A stretch of 9,953 nucleotides of DNA from Pseudomonadota bacterium (GTDB lineage: Bacteria > Pseudomonadota > Alphaproteobacteria > Caulobacterales > Caulobacteraceae). Of the stretch, positions 1 to 6,769 are shown piece after piece; positions within the stretch are counted from its first letter, which is position 1, and every line of letters starts with the position of its first letter. The stretch is from NCBI GenBank assembly GCA_023434265.1, contig JAEYTA010000038.1:1-9953 (forward strand), written 5' to 3'. The translations under genes were made by a program, and so were the position numbers. The notes beneath the pieces were generated by a model. The model saw only the letters and a program-made list of their open reading frames with translations. It ran no database searches and was not told the origin of the DNA.

Positions 1-295
1 GCTCAGGCCGCGGCGCCGGAGGCGTCGGGGCCGGCGGCGTCGGCTCGGGCGGGACCGGCTCGGGCGGCGTCTCCACCGGGGCGGTGGCGGCGTCGTCGGT
101 GACCAACTCCTCGGAGGGGTTGTCGGCCGCAGCGGCCTCGATGACCACGGTCTCCGAGACAATCGAGACCGGCACGGCGCTGGTCATGTCCAGCGGGGCG
201 CGCGCCTTCGCATTGAGCAGGCCGAAGGCGAACAGGCCGACCACGGCGGCGTGGACGACGATCGATCCGACCAGGCCTGCGCCGGGACGCTCCAC
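1..295 (-). CDS. tolA: TolA, N-terminal part (cut by window edge)
   Basis: TolA is the inner-membrane protein of the Tol-Pal system that spans the periplasm and passes energy from TolQ-TolR to the outer membrane. Only the first 98 residues are in the window; the rest lies beyond position 1. I chose the GTG at 295-293, two bases after the tolR stop, because a GGGGAGGG ribosome-binding site sits just upstream. A single membrane segment covers about residues 8-27 and contains S11 and H15 in an SxxxH arrangement, the motif by which TolA and TonB contact TolQ/ExbB. From about residue 75 the chain becomes proline-rich (repeats such as PPEP and PPAP), typical of a stiff periplasmic linker. Position after tolQ-tolR favours TolA over TonB, but the diagnostic C-terminal domain is not visible. 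Confidence 0.85.
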   Translation of the reverse strand, partial: MERPGAGLVGSIVVHAAVVGLFAFGLLNAKARAPLDMTSAVPVSIVSETVVIEAAAADNPSEELVTDDAATAPVETPPEPVPPEPTPPAPTPPAPRPE

Positions 296-297
296 GC

Positions 298-774
<477 letters not shown>

Positions 775-777
775 GGC

Positions 778-1488
<711 letters not shown>

Positions 1489-1557
1489 TCAGAGTCCTTC
1501 CGGCTTTGCCGCCCTGTGCAGCGGACGGAGGTGGCGGATATGTGGCGGTTCCGCCGT

Positions 1558-1586
1558 GCTCTAGCGGGGCGCGGGCGGCGGGTCGA
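1558..1586 (-). promoter_or_regulatory. Candidate promoter for tolQRA
   Basis: On the minus strand TCGACC (1586-1581), a 17-bp spacer and TAGAGC (1563-1558) are seen. The extended element GCTAGAGC matches seven of eight positions of the recalled Caulobacter housekeeping -10 consensus GCTANAWC. The site lies in the only sizeable gap between ybgC and tolQ. Transcription would start near 1551, giving a leader of about 60 bases. This is inferred from pattern only. Confidence 0.42.
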
Positions 1587-1590
1587 CCGT

Positions 1591-1610
1591 CTGCACCTGA
1601 CAGGCTGCAG
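1591..1610. repeat. Imperfect hairpin just after ybgC
   Basis: An inverted repeat reads CTGCACCT-GAC-AGG(C)TGCAG: eight paired bases with one bulge and a three-base loop, starting 7 bases beyond the ybgC stop. There is no T-run after it on the minus strand, so it is not a textbook terminator. It could act as a weak terminator or as an mRNA 3'-end stabiliser between ybgC and tolQ. Confidence 0.35.
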
Positions 1611-1616
1611 AACGGC

Positions 1617-2066
1617 TCAGTCTTCGCCCGTCAGCCACGGCGCGATCCGCTCGCGCAGCAGGGGCGTCGGCCGGCGGGGGCGGCCGTCCATGTGGATGCA
1701 GACGGCCTCGACGTGGGCCCGGCAGAGCACCTCCTCGCCGCGCATCACCTCCTGGTCGATGAGCAGGCGCGGGCCCTTCACGGCGCGGTAGCGGGTGCGC
1801 ACCACCAGTTCGTCGTCGATACGGGCCGGCTTCAGGTATTTCAGCCGCAGCTCGGAGACCACGAAGGCCATGGGCTGATCGCCGTCCAGCAGTTCGGCAT
1901 GGCCGACGCCCATCAGGCGCAGGGCGTCCGACCGGCCGCGCTCCAGATAGCGGACGTAGTTGGCGTGGTAGACGAGGCCGGTGAAGTCGGTGTCCTCGTA
2001 GTAGACGCGGATCGGCAGGCGATGCTCGCGCCCCTCGAAACGGCCGGCGGAGGGCTGGTCGGTCAT
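1617..2066 (-). CDS. ybgC: YbgC-type acyl-CoA thioesterase of the tol-pal cluster
   Basis: YbgC is a cytoplasmic hotdog-fold acyl-CoA thioesterase that is nearly always encoded next to tolQRA; its role in envelope or phospholipid metabolism is not settled. I start it at the ATG at 2066, giving 149 residues; the same frame stays open 52 codons further upstream, but that part overlaps the preceding gene and has no family similarity. The active-site segment VYYEDTDFTGLVYHANY is at residues 21-37, with D27 at the place of the catalytic aspartate (D18 of E. coli YbgC). KYLKPA (76-81) and the following strands fit the hotdog sheet. The start overlaps the stop of the upstream gene as ATGA, so the two are probably translated together. 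It is the last gene of the ruv transcript and precedes tolQ. Confidence 0.93.
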   Translation of the reverse strand: MTDQPSAGRFEGREHRLPIRVYYEDTDFTGLVYHANYVRYLERGRSDALRLMGVGHAELLDGDQPMAFVVSELRLKYLKPARIDDELVVRTRYRAVKGPRLLIDQEVMRGEEVLCRAHVEAVCIHMDGRPRRPTPLLRERIAPWLTGED

Positions 2067-2431
2067 GAGCGGGCCGCGCCTCCCGGACGGGTCAGGAAGC
2101 CGGGGCAGAAGTCGGCCTGCATCTGGTCGTACTCGGCCCTCAGCGGGTCGGTCGACAGCATCAGCCGGTTGGGGCGGGAGATGAAGGCCACGGTCCGGCC
2201 GCCGTCCTCGACATAGCCGCACACCGCCAGCCGCCGGCCCGCCTCGGTGTAGCGGACCCGGGCGTCCGTCCCGAGGATGTCGCGCACCTGGGCGGCGGCG
2301 CGCTCCTCGGGCGTGGGCGCCTCGGGGGCGAAGGCGTTGCGGCTGACCAGCCAGAGGATCAGGGCGCCGAGCGCCAGCACAGCGAGGCCGAGGACCAGGA
2401 TCAGGCGGTCGGTGGAGAGGCGGCGGGTCAC
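2063..2431 (-). CDS. Unknown single-pass membrane protein between ruvB and ybgC
   Basis: I cannot assign a function. The 122-residue product has a short basic N-terminus (MTRRLSTDR), one strongly hydrophobic segment at about residues 10-30, and a soluble remainder of about 90 residues that would lie in the periplasm if the basic end stays inside. That part has two cysteines (C71, C109) that could form a disulfide, a likely helix around 41-55 and a Pro/Gly-rich end. The start is GTG at 2431, 37 bases after ruvB; no ATG precedes the hydrophobic segment. The ribosome-binding site is poor, and the start codon sits in a perfect palindrome. The end overlaps ybgC by ATGA. I recall a small protein at this place in other Caulobacterales, but that is memory. 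It could assist Tol-Pal function; that is inference. Confidence 0.78.
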   Translation of the reverse strand: MTRRLSTDRLILVLGLAVLALGALILWLVSRNAFAPEAPTPEERAAAQVRDILGTDARVRYTEAGRRLAVCGYVEDGGRTVAFISRPNRLMLSTDPLRAEYDQMQADFCPGFLTRPGGAARS

Positions 2432-2437
2432 CCGCCG
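2421..2437. repeat. 17-bp palindrome over a start codon
   Basis: The arms CGGCGGGT and ACCCGCCG are perfect reverse complements around the single base at 2429. In the minus-strand mRNA this folds as a seven-pair GC stem with loop UGA. The GUG start codon of the unknown membrane protein (2431-2429) lies at the tip of it. No U-run follows, so it is not an intrinsic terminator. Confidence 0.7.
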
Positions 2438-2468
2438 ACCATGCCGGGCTTCGGCCGCAAGGTGAAGC

Positions 2469-3503
2469 CTACTTGCCCCCGAACAGGTCGCCCGCCTGCG
2501 GGACGCGCGGGGGCTCGGTCAGACCCAGATGGCTGTACGCCCGGGCGCAGGCCATGCGGCCGCGCGGGGTGCGCTGGATGAAGCCCTGCTGCAGCAGATA
2601 GGGCTCGATGACGTCCTCGACGGCGTCGCGGGCCTCGGCGATGGCGGCGGCGAGGGTGTCCATGCCGACCGGGCCGCCGCCGTAGTTCTCGATCAGGGCG
2701 CGCAGGAAGCGGCGATCGAGGCTGTCCAGCCCGGCCTCGTCGACCTCGAGCCGGGCCAAGGCCCGGGCGGCCTCCAGCTTGCCGATGGTCGCGGCGCCGT
2801 CGGCGCTGGCGAAGTCGCGGACCCGGCGCAGCAGGCGGCCGGCGACGCGCGGCGTGCCGCGGGCGCGCGCGGCGATCTCCAGCGCTCCGTCCTCGGTGAT
2901 CGGCGCGCCCATCTTGCGGGCCGCGCCCATGACCACCCGGGTCAGCTCCTCGGGGGTGTAGAATTCGAGCCGGAGCGGGATGCCGAAGCGGTCGCGCAGC
3001 GGCGTGGCCAGCAGGCCGGCGCGGGTGGTGGCGCCGACGAGGGTGAAGGGCGCGAGATCGATGCGCACCGAGCGGGCCGAGGGGCCCTCGCCGATGATCA
3101 GGTCGAGGACGTGATCCTCCATGGCCGGGTAGAGGATCTCCTCCACCTGCGGGTTCAGCCGGTGGATCTCGTCGATGAACAGGACGTCGCGCGACTCGAG
3201 ATTGGTCAGGATGGCCGCCAGATCGCCGGCCTTGGCGAGGATCGGACCGGAGGTGGCGCGGAAGCCGACGCCGAGCTCGCGGGCGACGATCTGGGCGAGG
3301 GTGGTCTTGCCGAGGCCGGGCGGGCCGAAGAGGAGAACGTGGTCCAGCGCCTCGGACCGGGCGCGGGCGGCGTCGATGAAGACCTTGAGATTGCCCCGCG
3401 CCTGCTCCTGGCCGACGAACTCGGAAAGGGTCTGGGGCCGCAGGGCGCGGTCGTAGGCCTCGCCGGGGGCGGGCTCGGCGGAGATGAGGCGGTCGTCGGT
3501 CAT
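2469..3503 (-). CDS. ruvB: RuvB, Holliday-junction branch-migration ATPase
   Basis: RuvB is the hexameric AAA+ motor that pumps DNA through the RuvA-bound Holliday junction in recombination repair. The 344-residue protein is of normal length. It shows Walker A GPPGLGKT (60-67), Walker B VLFIDE (107-112), sensor-1 region GATTRAG (157-163), the arginine-finger segment PLRDRFG (168-174, finger probably R170), the sensor-2 segment GTPRVAGRLLRR (216-227) and the C-terminal winged-helix domain with ENYGGGPVG (272-280) and RTPRGRMACARAYSHLG (311-327). The ATG at 3503 agrees with the usual N-terminus (DRLISAE); a stop at 3557-3555 in this frame and no earlier start codon exclude a longer form. Unusually, no ribosome-binding site is visible: the heptad-repeat array begins only 9 bases upstream. 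ruvA precedes it by 145 bp, although the other ruv joints are tight. Confidence 0.97.
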   Translation of the reverse strand: MTDDRLISAEPAPGEAYDRALRPQTLSEFVGQEQARGNLKVFIDAARARSEALDHVLLFGPPGLGKTTLAQIVARELGVGFRATSGPILAKAGDLAAILTNLESRDVLFIDEIHRLNPQVEEILYPAMEDHVLDLIIGEGPSARSVRIDLAPFTLVGATTRAGLLATPLRDRFGIPLRLEFYTPEELTRVVMGAARKMGAPITEDGALEIAARARGTPRVAGRLLRRVRDFASADGAATIGKLEAARALARLEVDEAGLDSLDRRFLRALIENYGGGPVGMDTLAAAIAEARDAVEDVIEPYLLQQGFIQRTPRGRMACARAYSHLGLTEPPRVPQAGDLFGGK

Positions 3504-3512
3504 GGCTTGGCC

Positions 3513-3546
3513 GAGGGGCGAGGGGCGAGGGGCGAGGGGCGAGGGG
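3513..3546. repeat. Heptad array GAGGGGC, about 4.9 copies (left arm)
   Basis: Four perfect tandem copies of GAGGGGC (3513-3540) plus a fifth lacking its last base lie in the ruvA-ruvB spacer, directly before ruvB. This is the left arm of an inverted pair with the array at 3618-3650. Confidence 0.95.
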
Positions 3547-3617
3547 AGACCGCATCATGGGTCGAACGTCCTCGCCGCGCACGGCGGAAGCCCACACGCG
3601 TCTGGCGCCACGCGAAA

Positions 3618-3650
3618 CCCTCGCCCCTCGACCCTCGCCCCTCGACCCTC
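3618..3650. repeat. Heptad array CCCCTCG/ACCCTCG (right arm)
   Basis: Heptads alternate as CCCCTCG and ACCCTCG (a 14-bp super-repeat) and are the reverse complement of the left-arm unit apart from the C/A change. The array reaches into the ruvA stop codon (3651-3649). With the left arm it would form a long, very GC-rich stem around a 71-base middle (3547-3617). Confidence 0.93.
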
Positions 3651-4266
3651 ATCGGCCCAGCTCCTGCAGCGCCGCGCGGATGACCGCCGACAGGTCGGCG
3701 TCGTCGCCGAGGCGGATCAGGGCCTGGTCGACGGCGCGCCGGGCGTTGACCTCGGCGACGCCGAGGCCGAGCAGGGCCGAGACGGCCTCGCCGGTCAGGC
3801 TGGGAACCGGGGCGGCCGCCTCGGCCTGCATGCCGGGGGCGGAGGGGGTGAAGCTGACATCGCCCAGCGGCTTGCCCTTCAGCTCGGTGACGATGCGCAG
3901 GGCCAGCTTGGGGCCGACGCCGTTGGCGCGGGCCACGGCGGCCTTGTCCTCTCGGGCGACGGCGGCGGCCAGCTCGCCCGGCGGCAGCACGTCGAGCACC
4001 GACAGGGCCGCCTTGGGCCCCACGCCCTGGATGCCGGTCAGGGTGGTGAAGGCGCGGCGCTCGTCTCGGGTCAGGAAGCCGTACAGGCGCGGCCCGTTCT
4101 CGGCCGACCAGACGCTCTCGATGAACAGGGTCGCCTCGTCACCCGGCGCCGGCAGGCGGCCGAGGGTGCGCGCGCCGCAGGCGACGACATAGCCGACGCC
4201 GGCGCAGTCGATCAGGCAGTGGTCCGGCTCGACCTCGGCCAGCACGCCTCTCAGCCGGCCGATCAT
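3649..4266 (-). CDS. ruvA: RuvA, Holliday-junction DNA-binding subunit
   Basis: RuvA is the tetrameric protein that holds the four-way junction open and flat and recruits RuvB. The 205-residue product begins with the family start MIGRLRG and has the N-terminal OB-fold domain (about 1-64, ending RLYGFLTRDER). Two helix-hairpin-helix motifs follow at about 76-91 (LTGIQGVGPKAALSVL) and 111-130 (VARANGVGPKLALRIVTELK). A flexible linker rich in Ala/Pro runs over about 137-156, and a C-terminal RuvB-contacting domain over about 158-205. The frame stays open far upstream, but the ATG at 4266 is the start because it matches the family and overlaps the ruvC stop as ATGA, implying coupled translation. 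The stop codon abuts the right heptad array. Confidence 0.97.
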   Translation of the reverse strand: MIGRLRGVLAEVEPDHCLIDCAGVGYVVACGARTLGRLPAPGDEATLFIESVWSAENGPRLYGFLTRDERRAFTTLTGIQGVGPKAALSVLDVLPPGELAAAVAREDKAAVARANGVGPKLALRIVTELKGKPLGDVSFTPSAPGMQAEAAAPVPSLTGEAVSALLGLGVAEVNARRAVDQALIRLGDDADLSAVIRAALQELGR

Positions 4267-4769
4267 GCGGCCCCCGCGAGCAGGGCGCGCTTGCGCAACT
4301 GGGCGTGGGTGATGGCGACGGCCAGGGCGTCGGCGGCGTCGGCCCTGGCGTCGCCGGCGGCGGGGAGCAGCCGCTTCACCATGAAGGCGATCTGGCTCTT
4401 GTCGGCGTGACCGGCCCCCACCACCGCCTTCTTGATCAGGTTGGGGGCGTATTCGGCGACCGGCAGGCCGCAGCGGGCCGGGGCCAGCATGACGGCGGCG
4501 CGGGCGTGGCCCAGCTTCAGCGTCGAGGCCGGGTTCACGTTGACGAAGACCTCCTCGATGGCCGCCTCGTCGCAGGCGTGGGCGGCGCAGACCTCGGCCA
4601 CCGCCTCGAGCAGGAACAGCAGCCGCTCGCTGAACGGGGCCGCCTCGGGCGGAGTCACGACGCCGTGGGCGATCCAGCGCAGGCGCGAGCCCTCGGCGGC
4701 CACCACGCCCCATCCGGTGCGCCTGAGGCCGGGGTCGAGCCCGAGAATGCGAGTCGCTTCGTTCGCCAT
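4263..4769 (-). CDS. ruvC: RuvC, Holliday-junction resolvase
   Basis: RuvC is the dimeric, magnesium-dependent nuclease that cuts Holliday junctions after RuvAB branch migration. All four acidic catalytic residues are visible: D12 in LGLDPGLRRTGWG, E72 in AIEEVFVNVNP, and D144 and D147 in DARADAADALAVAITHA (D7, E66, D138 and D141 in E. coli). Basic residues in NLIKKAVVGAGHADKSQ (110-126) match the DNA-binding region. Length (168) is typical. The ATG at 4769 gives the expected N-terminus. The ribosome-binding site is weak (GGAACGG). It heads the ruvC-ruvA-ruvB-unknown-ybgC gene string. A GTTC-N7-GTTC site covers the start codon, suggesting LexA (SOS) control. Confidence 0.97.
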   Translation of the reverse strand: MANEATRILGLDPGLRRTGWGVVAAEGSRLRWIAHGVVTPPEAAPFSERLLFLLEAVAEVCAAHACDEAAIEEVFVNVNPASTLKLGHARAAVMLAPARCGLPVAEYAPNLIKKAVVGAGHADKSQIAFMVKRLLPAAGDARADAADALAVAITHAQLRKRALLAGAA

Positions 4770-4775
4770 CCGTTC
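4761..4775. promoter_or_regulatory. Candidate LexA (SOS) box at ruvC start
   Basis: The plus strand reads GTTC-GCCATCC-GTTC, an exact match to the GTTC-N7-GTTC direct repeat known as the LexA operator of alphaproteobacteria (Caulobacter, Rhodobacter, rhizobia). It overlaps the ruvC start codon (4769-4767) and lies at the predicted transcription start of the candidate promoter just upstream. A further GTTC follows at 4777-4780. Known regulation of ruvCAB by DNA damage supports the reading; function here is inferred. Confidence 0.6.
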
Positions 4776-4777
4776 CG

Positions 4778-4806
4778 TTCATGCCCGATAGATGGCTAAC
4801 GGACAA
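4778..4806 (-). promoter_or_regulatory. Weak candidate promoter for ruvC
   Basis: On the minus strand TTGTCC (4806-4801), a 17-bp spacer and CATGAA (4783-4778) lie in the 58-bp gap between the cupin gene and ruvC. The -10 match is poor. Transcription would start about 4771, nearly at the ATG and inside the LexA-type box, which is a sensible place for a repressed SOS promoter. Confidence 0.27.
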
Positions 4807-4827
4807 TGACCGGCGGCGCGGACCGGC

Positions 4828-5223
4828 CTATTCGGTCGTGGTTCCGTCGAAATGCTCTTCCGAGGCGTCGGCCTCGGCCTTCGTCCGGTGGACCACGCCG
4901 TCGCGGTGATCGGGCGGGCCGTAGAGGGTGTAGAGCGTCAGCGGCCCGTCCCCGGTGTTGATCACATTGTGTCGGGCGCCGGCCGGGACGATGACGGCGT
5001 CGTCGTCCTTGATCGGGGTGCGCACGCCGTCGATCAGCACCTCGCCCACGCCGCTCTCGATGCGGAAGAACTGGTCGTGGTCCTCGTGGACCTCCTCGCC
5101 GATCTCCTCGCCGGCCTGCAGCGCCATCAGCACCAGCTGCAGGTGCTTGCCGGTGTAGAGCACGCGGCGGAAATCGCCGTTGCCGGTGGTCAGTTTCTCG
5201 ATGTCGGCGATGAAGCCCTTCAT
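4828..5223 (-). CDS. Cupin-domain protein (metal-binding, mannose-6-phosphate-isomerase-like)
   Basis: The 131-residue product is a single small beta-barrel cupin, probably cytoplasmic. The first cupin motif is at about residues 38-60 (H46, H49 and E55 in HEDHDQFFRIESG), in an HxxH variant of the usual HxH spacing. The second motif contains PAGARHNVINTGDGP (80-94) with H85. Together these can bind one divalent metal. The N-terminus (MKGFIADIEKLT) and end (EEHFDGTTTE) resemble a widespread family of stand-alone cupins whose substrate I do not know; some are loosely called mannose-6-phosphate isomerases. The ATG at 5223 has a good AAGGA seven bases upstream. It lies 68 bp after the first MgtC gene and may be cotranscribed with it; ruvC follows after 58 bp. 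Confidence 0.85.
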   Translation of the reverse strand: MKGFIADIEKLTTGNGDFRRVLYTGKHLQLVLMALQAGEEIGEEVHEDHDQFFRIESGVGEVLIDGVRTPIKDDDAVIVPAGARHNVINTGDGPLTLYTLYGPPDHRDGVVHRTKAEADASEEHFDGTTTE

Positions 5224-5291
5224 GGCGGTGTCCTTGCGTCGGGTGTCAGCCTCAGATGTGCAGCCCCGCCGTCCGGTCAAGGTCGCCGGAG

Positions 5292-5981
5292 CTATTCGTC
5301 GCGGGGCAGGACCGAGAAGCCCGCCAGCCCCGGCTCGTTCCCGAGGCGGGCGACGAGGCCGTCGATATCCATCGGCATGGGGCCCTTCACCTTGACGTGG
5401 TGCTCGTGCAGGGCGGAGTCGGGGCAGACCACGTGGCCGAGGCGCATGGCGCGCAGCCCGGAGGCGCGCAGGATGTCGCGCACGCCCGGCTCCGACGGGA
5501 CGGCGTCGCGCCGCCAGCGCAGGATGACGTCGGCGACGCCGACGTGGGGCAGCTTGGCGTCGAGCAGGCGCAGCACCGCCAGCACGCCGATGGTGGCGCC
5601 GGCGCCGAGCAGGGCGAGGTCGAGCATGCCGACGCCGAACAGCACGCCGATCGCCGAGGTCACCCACAGCGAGGCGGCGGTGGTCAGGCCGTGCACCGAG
5701 AAGCCCTCGCGGAAGATCACCCCGGCGCAGAGGAAGCCGATGCCGGTGAGCAGGCCGTGCGACATGCGGGTCGGGTCGATGACCACCGTCTGGCCCGGCA
5801 GGGCGAGAAAGGCCCAGGTCGACTGGTGCATGGCGGCCAGCATCAGCACGCAGGAGGTCAGGCAGACGAGGATGTGGGTGCGGAAGCCGGCCGGGTGACC
5901 GTGGTAGGTCCGCTCGATGCCGATCAGGCCGCCGGCGACCATGGCCGCCGCGACCGGCCACACCAGATCCAGGTCGATCAA
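5292..5981 (-). CDS. MgtC/SapB-family membrane protein (downstream copy)
   Basis: This is a 229-residue inner-membrane protein of the MgtC/SapB family, linked in other bacteria to magnesium limitation, membrane-potential control and ATP-synthase inhibition. About five hydrophobic segments are seen (6-22, 35-51, 74-90, 101-119, 121-141), then a soluble C-terminal domain (about 145-229). Family signatures are GGLIGIERTYHGHPAGFRTH, DPTRMSHGLLTGIGFLCAGV and VHGLTTAASLW. The start is TTG at 5981: GGAG lies seven bases upstream and the next residues align with the upstream paralogue. Function is assigned by family only; there is no magnesium-transport gene nearby. The neighbouring copy shares runs of up to 32 identical bases, so this pair arose by tandem duplication. 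The C-terminal halves differ much more than the membrane halves. Confidence 0.88.
   Translation of the reverse strand: MIDLDLVWPVAAAMVAGGLIGIERTYHGHPAGFRTHILVCLTSCVLMLAAMHQSTWAFLALPGQTVVIDPTRMSHGLLTGIGFLCAGVIFREGFSVHGLTTAASLWVTSAIGVLFGVGMLDLALLGAGATIGVLAVLRLLDAKLPHVGVADVILRWRRDAVPSEPGVRDILRASGLRAMRLGHVVCPDSALHEHHVKVKGPMPMDIDGLVARLGNEPGLAGFSVLPRDE
5664..5891. repeat. Direct-repeat region shared by the two MgtC genes (copy 1)
   Basis: Blocks identical to copy 2 at a constant offset of 754 bp: 5664-5693 with 6418-6447 (30 bp), 5722-5747 with 6476-6501 (26 bp), and 5860-5891 with 6614-6645 (32 bp). All encode the conserved membrane half. Confidence 0.92.
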
Positions 5982-6045
5982 GAATTCGCTCCGCCACCAG
6001 ACGAATCAGGAGCGTAGGCCCCGCCGCCGGGCAGCGGCAAGCGGC

Positions 6046-6744
6046 TCAGTCGTCGCGCGGATCGAGGCGGTAGCCGACGACGCCCTCGATGCCGCGCAGG
6101 CGGGCGGCGAGCGCCTTGAGCGCCGGTTCGCCGTCGACCTTGAGGCGGAAGCTGCGGCGCACCGCCTCGCCGCCGTCGACCAGTTCGAAGCGGTCGGCCC
6201 GGCCGCGCCGGTCCATGCCGGCGAGAGCGGCCTCGACGCGGTCCTCGGCCGAAGAGGCGTCGCGGCGCCAGACCACCTCCGCGTCCACCACCACCGCCTG
6301 CGGCAGGCGCCGGCTGATCAGCCGCAGGGCGGTGAGCACGCCGACGGTCAGCACCGTGCCGGTCGCCCCCATGGGGAACAGGCCGGCGCCGAACATCAGG
6401 CCGATGGCGGCGGTGATCCACAGCGAGGCGGCGGTGGTCAGGCCGTGGATGGAGAAGCCGGCCCGGAAGATGACGCCGGCGCAGAGGAAGCCGATGCCGG
6501 TCAGCACGCCGTGGGCCATGCGGGTCGGGTCGCTGACGATCTGCGTTCCCGGCAGGATGTCGAAACGCCACGAGCCCTGCGAGACCGCCGCCTCCATCAG
6601 CAGGGCCGAGGCGAGGCAGACGAGGATGTGGGTGCGGAAGCCGGCGGCCCGGCCGCGCCACTCGCGCTCGAAGCCGATCAGTCCGCCGGCGATGACGGCG
6701 GCGAGCAGGGGCAGGGCGAAGTCGGGAAGGGAGTCGGGGTCCAT
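6046..6744 (-). CDS. MgtC/SapB-family membrane protein (upstream copy)
   Basis: This is the second tandem MgtC/SapB paralogue, 232 residues, with about five membrane segments (10-26, 39-54, 78-93, 105-123, 126-145) and a cytosolic-type C-terminal domain. Signatures include GGLIGFEREWRGRAAGFRTH, DPTRMAHGVLTGIGFLCAGV and IHGLTTAASLW. It aligns with the downstream copy with three extra N-terminal residues, and both end in PRD plus an acidic residue. The C-terminal regions have diverged, suggesting different regulatory or partner roles for the two. The ATG at 6744 is the first in-frame start that fits; the frame is open well upstream but without family similarity. No clear ribosome-binding site precedes it. 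A 64-bp gap leads to the downstream copy. Upstream it is divergent from the 68-aa gene. Confidence 0.88.
   Translation of the reverse strand: MDPDSLPDFALPLLAAVIAGGLIGFEREWRGRAAGFRTHILVCLASALLMEAAVSQGSWRFDILPGTQIVSDPTRMAHGVLTGIGFLCAGVIFRAGFSIHGLTTAASLWITAAIGLMFGAGLFPMGATGTVLTVGVLTALRLISRRLPQAVVVDAEVVWRRDASSAEDRVEAALAGMDRRGRADRFELVDGGEAVRRSFRLKVDGEPALKALAARLRGIEGVVGYRLDPRDD
6418..6645. repeat. Direct-repeat region shared by the two MgtC genes (copy 2)
   Basis: Partner of 5664-5891; the same blocks lie 754 bp further on without net insertion or deletion, as expected for a tandem gene duplication under purifying selection or gene conversion. Confidence 0.92.
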
Positions 6745-6769
6745 GGCTGCGGCAACGGTTGCGGCGGCG

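Noticed and set aside
1..295. Partial gene as TonB rather than TolA
   Set aside because: The SxxxH membrane motif and Pro-rich linker fit both, but the position 2 bp after tolR and the ybgC-tolQ-tolR order favour TolA. The edge prevents final proof.
2428..3597. Long minus-strand frame starting in the ruvA-ruvB spacer with translated repeats like PLAPRPS
   Set aside because: The repeat peptide is just the heptad array read in frame, and the remainder is an out-of-frame reading of ruvB.
3513..3650. Short CRISPR-like array between ruvA and ruvB
   Set aside because: Units are seven-base tandem repeats without spacers, and the two arrays are in opposite orientation; there are no cas genes.
2529..3683. 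384-codon open frame on the plus strand opposite ruvB
   Set aside because: It is antisense to a complete, well-conserved ruvB; its composition is the Gly/Ala/Asp/Arg-rich mix expected from a shadow frame in GC-rich DNA, and no family is recognisable.
4800..4827. Intrinsic terminator between the cupin gene and ruvC
   Set aside because: Only a four-base CCGG stem can be drawn and no T-run follows.
5254..5280. Promoter for the cupin gene: TTGACC at 5280-5275
   Set aside because: The -35 is excellent but only ACATCT at a 15-bp spacing is available as a -10, so it is too weak to list; read-through from the MgtC gene is as likely.
4828..5997. 389-codon frame joining the cupin with upstream sequence
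   Set aside because: The upstream part is an out-of-frame, Arg/Pro-rich reading of the downstream MgtC gene. The cupin has its own ATG at 5223 with a good ribosome-binding site, so it is not a fusion.
6003..6007. GANTC sites at 6003-6007 and 6840-6844 as cell-cycle methylation switches
   Set aside because: Five-base sites with one free position occur often by chance; only the one by the tolQ start is worth noting, and even there the case is weak.
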